The notes below the pieces were generated by a model. That model had not been told where the DNA came from, did no database searches, and saw only the letters and a list, made by a program, of their open reading frames with translations. A stretch of DNA of 9,147 bases, taken from positions 1 through 9,147 of the forward strand of contig JAWKHS010000038.1 in NCBI GenBank assembly GCA_041394705.1, read 5' to 3'. Within the stretch, counting starts at the first letter, position 1; every line of letters starts with the position of its first letter. The translations under genes and the position numbers were made by a program. Below, piece by piece: positions 1 to 4,814 of this stretch. The stretch comes from Vicinamibacterales bacterium (GTDB lineage Bacteria; Acidobacteriota; Vicinamibacteria; Vicinamibacterales; UBA2999).

Positions 1-1260
1 GCCGGCGAGCGCACGGTCCGCGAGCTCGTGATCTTCAACGACGAGGAGATCACGGACGACCGCATCGAGCAGCGGGCGCAGCAGTTCCTCCGGCAGATCG
101 ACGCGGTGCGCAAGGCGCGCGTGGCCGAGGAGAAGCTGCGCGAGAAGCTCGGCACGGTGCTGAAGAAGGACAAGAAGAAGTACCGCCGCGCCGCCTGGAA
201 GCACATGCGGGCCCACGTCGAGGTCTCGCGGCTCATCCGGAAGATCGAGTTCACCGAGGCCGTGAAGCGGCGCATGGTGGACGAGGTGAAGGACGCGGTC
301 GAGGCCGTGCAGAAGGTGCAGCGCGAGCTGGACCACGTCAAGCGCACGCTCAACCCGAAGGTCGTCACCAAGAAGACGCCGAAGCTCAAGGAAGAGGACC
401 GCAAGATCCTCCTCAAGCGCGAGAAGGACCTCCGGGCGGAGGTGAAGCGCATGAGCGACGGGCTGGAGGAGAGCCCCGAGAACCTGCGCCACACGCTCGA
501 GGTCATCATGCGCGGCGAGGCGCAGGCCGAGCAGGCGAAGAAGGAGCTGGTCGAGGCCAACCTCCGCCTCGTGGTCTCCATCGCCAAGAAGTACACGAAC
601 CGCGGGCTGCAGTTCCTGGACCTCATCCAGGAAGGCAACATCGGCCTGATGAAGGCGGTGGACAAGTTCGAATACCGCCGCGGCTACAAGTTCTCCACCT
701 ACGCCACGTGGTGGATCCGGCAGGCCATCACGCGCGCCATCGCCGATCAGGCGCGCACGATCCGCATCCCGGTCCACATGATCGAGACGATCAACAAGCT
801 GATTCGCACCTCGCGCGCGCTCGTGCAGGAGCTGGGCCGCGAGCCCACCTCCGAGGAGATCGCGCGGCGGATGGACATCCCGGTGTCGAAGGTCCGCAAG
901 GTCCTCAAGATCGCGCAGGAGCCGATCTCGCTCGAGACGCCGATCGGCGAGGAAGAAGATTCGCATCTCGGCGACTTCATCGAGGACCGCACCGCGGTGT
1001 CGCCGTCCGACGCCGTCATCAACCTGAACCTGCGCGAGCAGACCGAGTCCGTGCTGAAGACGCTCACGCCGCGCGAGGAGCGCGTCATCAAGCTGCGCTT
1101 CGGCGTGGGCGAGGGCTCGGAGCACACGCTCGAGGAAGTGGGCCAGAACTTCGCCGTCACCCGCGAGCGCATCCGCCAGATCGAGGCGAAGGCGCTGCGC
1201 AAGCTCCGCCACCCGTCGCGGAGCCGCAAGCTACGGGCGTTCCTTGAGGGACGGACGTAG
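1..1260 (+). CDS. rpoD: RNA polymerase primary sigma factor (sigma-70, RpoD), 3' part; 5' end outside window
   Basis: This is the housekeeping sigma factor, which directs core RNA polymerase to -10/-35 promoters. The frame is open from base 1, so the GTG at position 28 is probably internal and the N-terminus (regions 1.1/1.2) lies upstream. Counting residues from that GTG, residues 1-165 are a charged, Lys/Glu-rich helical stretch like the non-conserved region of RpoD. Region 2 follows at about 170-250, with VEANLRLVVSIAKKY, the DLIQEGNIGLMKAVDKFEY core-binding segment and the YKFSTYATWWIRQAI melting and -10 recognition segment. Region 3 is at about 251-330. Region 4 is at about 335-410, with the -35-binding helix-turn-helix TLEEVGQNFAVTRERIRQIE and the near-universal ending KALRKLRHPSRS. 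These motifs separate RpoD from stress or ECF sigma factors. The visible part looks intact and ends in TAG, converging with the ankyrin gene. Confidence 0.97.
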   Translation, partial: AGERTVRELVIFNDEEITDDRIEQRAQQFLRQIDAVRKARVAEEKLREKLGTVLKKDKKKYRRAAWKHMRAHVEVSRLIRKIEFTEAVKRRMVDEVKDAVEAVQKVQRELDHVKRTLNPKVVTKKTPKLKEEDRKILLKREKDLRAEVKRMSDGLEESPENLRHTLEVIMRGEAQAEQAKKELVEANLRLVVSIAKKYTNRGLQFLDLIQEGNIGLMKAVDKFEYRRGYKFSTYATWWIRQAITRAIADQARTIRIPVHMIETINKLIRTSRALVQELGREPTSEEIARRMDIPVSKVRKVLKIAQEPISLETPIGEEEDSHLGDFIEDRTAVSPSDAVINLNLREQTESVLKTLTPREERVIKLRFGVGEGSEHTLEEVGQNFAVTRERIRQIEAKALRKLRHPSRSRKLRAFLEGRT

Positions 1261-1271
1261 AACGGCACTGG

Positions 1272-1299
1272 CGGCTAGGGACTAGCGGCTAGCGGCTAG
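1272..1299. repeat. 7-bp tandem repeat, four units of CGGCTAG type
   Basis: Four consecutive 7-base units can be read: CGGCTAG, GGACTAG, CGGCTAG, CGGCTAG. The second unit differs at two positions. The array begins 11 bases after the rpoD stop codon. Every unit contains the self-complementary tetramer CTAG, a sequence that is rare in many bacterial genomes, so its clustering is notable. No function is evident; it could be a replication-slippage microsatellite or a member of a dispersed intergenic repeat family. Confidence 0.75.
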
Positions 1300-1308
1300 A
1301 CCGGAGGG

Positions 1309-1343
1309 CCGGCTTGCTGGTGCTTCGCACCTGCCGGTTTGAT
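1309..1343 (+). terminator. Probable intrinsic terminator of rpoD
   Basis: CCGGC at 1309-1313 pairs with GCCGG at 1333-1337. Inside it GGTGC (1319-1323) pairs with GCACC (1327-1331) around a TTC loop, with a 5-base/1-base internal bulge between the two stems. TTTGATTT follows directly, giving a broken T-tract. The position, about 50 bases after the rpoD stop, suits a terminator. The bulge and interrupted T-run make it imperfect. Confidence 0.5.
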
Positions 1344-1388
1344 TTGAAGCGCCCCCGTAATCCGGGCGGCACGGAGGGCTGGCTGCGC

Positions 1389-1406
1389 TACACTGCTGAC
1401 GTCAGC
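1389..1406 (+). promoter_or_regulatory. Possible -10 hexamer abutting a 12-bp perfect palindrome
   Basis: TACACT at 1389-1394 resembles a -10 box (four of six consensus bases). It is followed at once by the perfect palindrome GCTGACGTCAGC at 1395-1406. The -35 position 17 bases upstream (GCGGCA) is weak. A dyad overlapping the transcription start would suit an operator, but no clear gene follows on this strand, so this may be chance. Confidence 0.2.
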
Positions 1407-1429
1407 GGACGACCTGCAGCCGCTCTTGG

Positions 1430-1507
1430 ATTCCCGTCGGCGTCCTCGCCATCCTCGCGTTCCTGATCGTCGTGTTCACCGTCACGGGCATGACGATCAC
1501 GGGCTAG
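1430..1507 (+). other. Short hydrophobic reading frame (possible small membrane peptide or gene remnant)
   Basis: In this frame the translation reads IPVGVLAILAFLIVV followed by FTVTGMTITG and a TAG stop. That is about 20 non-polar residues, long enough for one transmembrane helix. The frame is open upstream only to a TGA at 1397-1399, and the stretch between has no ATG, GTG or TTG in frame. Initiation would need the ATT at 1430 or a frameshift from the neighbouring frame. No Shine-Dalgarno sequence is placed for it. It may be a decayed or mis-assembled small membrane-protein gene, or coincidence. Confidence 0.2.
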
Positions 1508-1540
1508 GACGGCGACGCCGGACTCCCACCTCCGCAGACC

Positions 1541-1592
1541 CGGGCCGGTGCCGTCAGCGCCGGCCCGTGGCACGTACGGCCGCCTGGCGGCC
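1541..1592 (-). terminator. GC-rich hairpins downstream of the ankyrin gene
   Basis: Two inverted repeats lie just past the minus-strand ankyrin stop. The nearer one is GGCCGCC (1578-1584) against GGCGGCC (1586-1592); part of it must open to form a loop. The farther one has an 8-bp perfect stem, 1541-1548 against 1560-1567, extendable by two Watson-Crick pairs and one G-U pair. Neither is followed by a T-run on either strand, so these are terminator-like structures, or an RNA 3'-end-protecting structure, rather than canonical intrinsic terminators. Confidence 0.4.
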
Positions 1593-1594
1593 CG

Positions 1595-3346
1595 TCAGCA
1601 GGACACGCAGCGGTGGTGGTTCACGGCGCCGAGCTTCTCGAGGAGCGCGAGCGCCTCGGGCCAGGGCTGGATGCGCTGCACGGGGCCGTTGGCCATGTCC
1701 GCGGTGCTCTTCCCTTCCCGGTTGATCAGGGTGGGATCGGCGCCCTTCGCGACGAGGTAGTTGATCATCTCCACGTCGCCCCGTGCCGCGGCGTTGTGCA
1801 GGGCCGTGTTGCCCTCGTGGTCGATGGCGTTGACGTCGGCCCCGAGTTCCTCGACCAGGTACTTCACCGCCGCCATCATGCCGCTGGGGGCGTAGTGGTG
1901 GGTGTTCGCGGCGAAGCCCTCGCCGTAGCCCACGCCCGCCGCCGCCACGAGCGGCGGCACGCCGGGCCCGCCGTTGGGAATCGTCGGCAGCCCAGACACG
2001 TCCTGGTAGTCGCGCTGTCCGTCGTCGGTCGGCGGTCGGCTGATGCCCTTCACCGTCCGGATGTTCGGGTCGGCGCCCCGCGCCACGAGCAGCTTCATCG
2101 CCGCGACGTCGCTGGCGTAGGCCGCCCGCCAGAACGCGGTGGAGCCCGTCTCGTCCACGCCTGAGAGCCCGCCGGAGTACCAGACCTTCGTCGCGAGCCT
2201 CGCGTTCGGGTCGGCGCCGCGGTCGAGGAGCAGCGTGAGCATGTCGAGGTAGCCGAGCGTCTGGTCCTGGTGGGCCTGGAGACGCGGGCGGCTGGCGCGC
2301 GGCTCCCACTGCAGGTTCAGCACGGCGTACAGCGGCGCCACCCCGTTCAGGGCCGCCCGGTTCGGATCGGCGCCGCGGTCGAGCAGCACTTTCGCCAGGT
2401 CGTAGTGGCCGTTGATCGTGGCCATGAGCAGGGGGCTCGTGAGATCGCCGTCCTTCACCTGGTTCACGTCCACGCCGGCATCCAGGAGCGCCTGCACGGC
2501 GGCGACGTGCCCCTGCCGCGTGGCGAAGAGCAGCGGCGTCATGCCGCCCTGCGTGCGCACCAGTTCGTTGCCGGAGAAGTCGCGGTCCACGCCGGGAATC
2601 CGCGTGGACGCCGCCGGCGCCGCGTCGGGACGCCCGCCGCGGCCGCCGTTCCTGCCGCCGCCGCCCTCCACGGACCCCGCCTCCGCGCCCGGCTTCTTGG
2701 GCTGCGTCGGGTTGCCGAACAGGACGCCGACGAACTTGCTGCGATCGATGACGCGAAGATCCAGGGCGTCCGACGCAAGCGACAGATCGGCGCCCCGGCG
2801 GTGCAGCGCGGTGAGCGCCTCGGCGCGCCCGGCCGCGGCCGCGAACATCGCGGCGGTGAGCCCGCGCGTGGCCTCCCGGGCGTTCGGGTCGGCGCCGGCG
2901 GCCAGAAGGCTGTCCACCGACCGGACGTCGCCGGATTCGGCGGCGAGCATCAACGCCGTGGTGCCGTTCGCCGTGGCCGCCCTCGCCGACGCCCCGCTCT
3001 TCAGGAGCGCGTCCACGACGTCGGCGTGGCCGAGCTTCGCCGCCAGCAGCAGGGGCGTGTAGGACCCGACGCGCGTCACGGCGTTGGCATTGGCGCCCGC
3101 GTGCAGCAGGACGGTCGTGAGCTCCGCCGAGCCGTTCATGGCGGCCCAGTGCAGGGCGGTCATGCCGTCGCCCTGGGCGGAATTGACGTCGGCGCCGCCG
3201 GCGAGCAGGGCCGAAACGGCCTTGACGTCGCCCTGGGAGGCCGCATCGGCCACCCGGGCGTCGGACGAGGCCGAGATCGCGGCGGTGGCGGCGAGCGCGG
3301 CGAGCGCGAACAGCCCGGCGGCCGTCCTGGCGGTGGGACGCGCCAT
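1595..3346 (-). CDS. Exported ankyrin-repeat protein with C-terminal Cys pair (third gene of cassette)
   Basis: 583 residues. Residues 1-27 look like a Sec signal peptide (basic MARPTAR, then an Ala/Leu-rich core), so the protein is probably periplasmic, unusual for ankyrins. About five ankyrin repeats span 29-190, marked by TALHWAA and GADVN/GADPN motifs. A Gly/Arg/Pro-rich linker (about 212-262) follows, then about six more repeats from 267 to 543, two carrying insertions (about 343-365 and 431-490). The tail (544-583) ends in HHRCVSC. Ankyrin arrays bind other proteins, so a scaffold or partner role is inferred; no catalytic motif is seen. The ATG lies 2 bases after the DUF1552 stop. A GGAG 11 bases upstream (3358-3361) lies inside that gene, implying translational coupling. 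The repeat fold is certain; the function is unknown. Confidence 0.93.
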   Translation of the reverse strand: MARPTARTAAGLFALAALAATAAISASSDARVADAASQGDVKAVSALLAGGADVNSAQGDGMTALHWAAMNGSAELTTVLLHAGANANAVTRVGSYTPLLLAAKLGHADVVDALLKSGASARAATANGTTALMLAAESGDVRSVDSLLAAGADPNAREATRGLTAAMFAAAAGRAEALTALHRRGADLSLASDALDLRVIDRSKFVGVLFGNPTQPKKPGAEAGSVEGGGGRNGGRGGRPDAAPAASTRIPGVDRDFSGNELVRTQGGMTPLLFATRQGHVAAVQALLDAGVDVNQVKDGDLTSPLLMATINGHYDLAKVLLDRGADPNRAALNGVAPLYAVLNLQWEPRASRPRLQAHQDQTLGYLDMLTLLLDRGADPNARLATKVWYSGGLSGVDETGSTAFWRAAYASDVAAMKLLVARGADPNIRTVKGISRPPTDDGQRDYQDVSGLPTIPNGGPGVPPLVAAAGVGYGEGFAANTHHYAPSGMMAAVKYLVEELGADVNAIDHEGNTALHNAAARGDVEMINYLVAKGADPTLINREGKSTADMANGPVQRIQPWPEALALLEKLGAVNHHRCVSC

Positions 3347-3348
3347 GG

Positions 3349-4755
3349 CTACGCCCGCTCCGCGACGGTCGCCGGCGCCCCGGCGAGGTCGAGGGCGCCG
3401 GTGCTGTCGCCGAAGGTCGCGATGTCGTCCAGGCCGAGCGCGTGCATGGCGGACAGGAGCGCGTTGGCCATCGGGGTGCCGTCCGGCGTCGCGACGTGCA
3501 CGCCGCCCTTCAGCCGGCCGCCGGCGTGCCCGGCGAAGAAGAGCGGGCAGCGCTTGTGGTTGTGCACGTGCGAGTCGCCCATCGGCGAGCCGTAGATCAC
3601 GAGCGAGTTGTCCAGCACCGTGCCGTCGCCGTCGGAGAGGTTCTTCAACTTCTCCAGGAGGTATGGCACGAGGCCCACGTGGTAGCTGTTGATGGTCGCG
3701 AAGTCGCGGATGGTCGCTTCCTTCTCGCCGTGGTGCGACGTCGAGTGGAAGGCGCCGCCGAACCCGCTCTCGGGATAGGTGCGGTTGGAGGCGTCGCGGC
3801 CCAGCTTGAAGGCGAACACGCGCGTGATGTCGGACGCGAAGGCGAGCGCCTGCAGGTCGAACATGATCTTGACGTGCTCGGAGAACGAGTCGGGCACGCC
3901 GATCGGCGCACCGGGCAGTTCGCGCGGCTCGCCCGTGCTGTTGGCGGCCTCCACGCGCTGGATGCGGCGCTCGACCTCGCGCACCTCGGTCAGGTACTGA
4001 TCCAGCCGCGCACGGTCGCCGGCGCCGAGATCGCGCTTCAGCTGATCGACCGCGCCGCCGAGCCAGTCGAGGAGGCTCTTGTCCTCCAGGCGGCGCTGGC
4101 GCCGCTCACCGGGCGTCGCGCCGACCCCGAACAGCGAGTCGAACACCACGCGGGGATCGCGCACCATCGGCAGCGGCTGCGTCGGCGAGGCCCAGCTGAT
4201 GGAGTCCGTGTAGGTGCACGAGTACCCGTAGGAGCAGCCGCCGGACTGGTCCACGTTCTCGATGCAGAGCTGCATCGACGGAATCGGCGTGTCCTGGCCG
4301 AAGCGGCGCGCGAAGACCTGGTCGAGCGACGTGCCGACGTGCACGTCGGATCCCTGGGTCTGCTTCGGGTGCTCCTGCGTGAGGAACACGGCGCTCGACC
4401 TGAAGTGGTCGCCGCCGATCTCGGGCAGCGTGAAGGCCTCGGCGTTGCGCACGTCCGTGTTGCTCACGATGGTGAGCGCGTCGCGGTACGGCTCGAGCGA
4501 CTTGAGGCTGGTGGGGCTCAGGTCGAAGTTCCGGCCCGTCGCCGCCGGCGCCCACAGATTCTGCGTGATGCCCCACGCGGTGCTGCCGGCCGAGCCGTGC
4601 ACCATCTCCAGCGCCACGAGCCGGACCTTCCTGGCCGCAGCCGACTGCGCCGCCGCGCCCGCCGGCATCATCGCGTCGAGCCACGGCAGCGCGAGCGTGG
4701 CGCCGAGGCCCTTGAGCAGCGTGCGGCGGGGAACGTGGGTACCCGAGATGAACAT
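3349..4755 (-). CDS. DUF1552 family protein with Tat signal (second gene of cassette)
   Basis: 468 residues. The N-terminus has a twin-arginine signal, PRRTLLKGLGATLALPWLDAM (residues 9-29), so the folded protein should be exported by Tat. Wording typical of DUF1552 includes CSYGYSCTYTDSISW (174-188), DPRVVFDSLFG (200-210), a helical Arg/Glu-rich middle (about 215-272), HSTSHHGEKE (337-346) and GSPMGDSHVHNHKRCPLFFAGHAGG (389-413, written here as the family hallmark). The His/Asp/Cys content of the last two blocks suggests metal binding, and Tat export is common for cofactor-loaded proteins, but the reaction is not known; a distant link to the DUF1501/alkaline phosphatase-like group is only a guess. 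The ATG at 4755 is chosen because AAGGAG sits 5 bases upstream. It follows the DUF1592 gene by 59 bases and precedes the ankyrin gene by 2. Confidence 0.93.
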   Translation of the reverse strand: MFISGTHVPRRTLLKGLGATLALPWLDAMMPAGAAAQSAAARKVRLVALEMVHGSAGSTAWGITQNLWAPAATGRNFDLSPTSLKSLEPYRDALTIVSNTDVRNAEAFTLPEIGGDHFRSSAVFLTQEHPKQTQGSDVHVGTSLDQVFARRFGQDTPIPSMQLCIENVDQSGGCSYGYSCTYTDSISWASPTQPLPMVRDPRVVFDSLFGVGATPGERRQRRLEDKSLLDWLGGAVDQLKRDLGAGDRARLDQYLTEVREVERRIQRVEAANSTGEPRELPGAPIGVPDSFSEHVKIMFDLQALAFASDITRVFAFKLGRDASNRTYPESGFGGAFHSTSHHGEKEATIRDFATINSYHVGLVPYLLEKLKNLSDGDGTVLDNSLVIYGSPMGDSHVHNHKRCPLFFAGHAGGRLKGGVHVATPDGTPMANALLSAMHALGLDDIATFGDSTGALDLAGAPATVAERA

Positions 4756-4760
4756 GACCG

Positions 4761-4766
4761 CTCCTT
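4761..4766 (-). promoter_or_regulatory. Ribosome binding site of the DUF1552 gene
   Basis: On the minus strand AAGGAG lies 5 bases before the ATG at 4755. It is a strong Shine-Dalgarno match and fixes the start just ahead of the twin-arginine signal. Confidence 0.8.
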
Positions 4767-4787
4767 GTCGAAAACCGCTGACAACCT

Positions 4788-4804
4788 GCGGCGCGACGCG
4801 CCGC
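4788..4804 (-). repeat. Perfect inverted repeat between the DUF1592 and DUF1552 genes
   Basis: GCGGCGCG (4788-4795) and CGCGCCGC (4797-4804) are exact reverse complements around a single base. As RNA this folds to a 7-bp all-GC stem with a 3-base loop. It sits inside the 59-base gap, 11 bases past the DUF1592 stop and about 20 bases upstream of the DUF1552 ribosome binding site. No immediate T-run follows; a TTTT occurs about 12 bases later in the minus-strand direction. It could attenuate transcription or mark an mRNA processing site that sets the ratio of the two products. Confidence 0.5.
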
Positions 4805-4814
4805 GCTTCCTGGT

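Larger units (their letters stand above)
1261..1594. other. Convergent intergenic region between rpoD and the ankyrin gene
   Basis: These 334 bases hold no convincing gene. From left to right they contain a 7-bp tandem repeat, a hairpin followed by T-rich sequence that probably ends rpoD transcription, a weak promoter-like hexamer touching a 12-bp palindrome, a short hydrophobic reading frame without a normal start, and GC-rich hairpins near the end of the minus-strand ankyrin gene. Frames of 60-100 codons crossing this stretch on both strands are Arg/Gly/Asp-rich and look like composition artefacts. No tRNA or other recognisable RNA gene was seen. Confidence 0.7.

Noticed and set aside
28..30. 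GTG as the true start of the sigma factor
   Set aside because: The frame stays open to base 1 and reads like continuing RpoD sequence (ERTVREL); a primary sigma factor should be longer at its N-terminus.
708..1268. Alternative frames inside the sigma factor gene on both strands
   Set aside because: The RpoD frame contains conserved regions 2 to 4 throughout; the others are composition shadows.
1388..1760. Short frames of 60-100 codons in and beside the rpoD-ankyrin intergenic region
   Set aside because: Arg- and Gly-rich or charged low-complexity translations, mutually overlapping and partly antisense to the ankyrin gene, without ribosome binding sites.
1595..3346. Ankyrin gene as a eukaryote-targeted effector or a sign of recent transfer
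   Set aside because: It has a Sec signal, sits 2 bases from DUF1552 and shares the base composition of its neighbours, so a role in the cassette is more likely.
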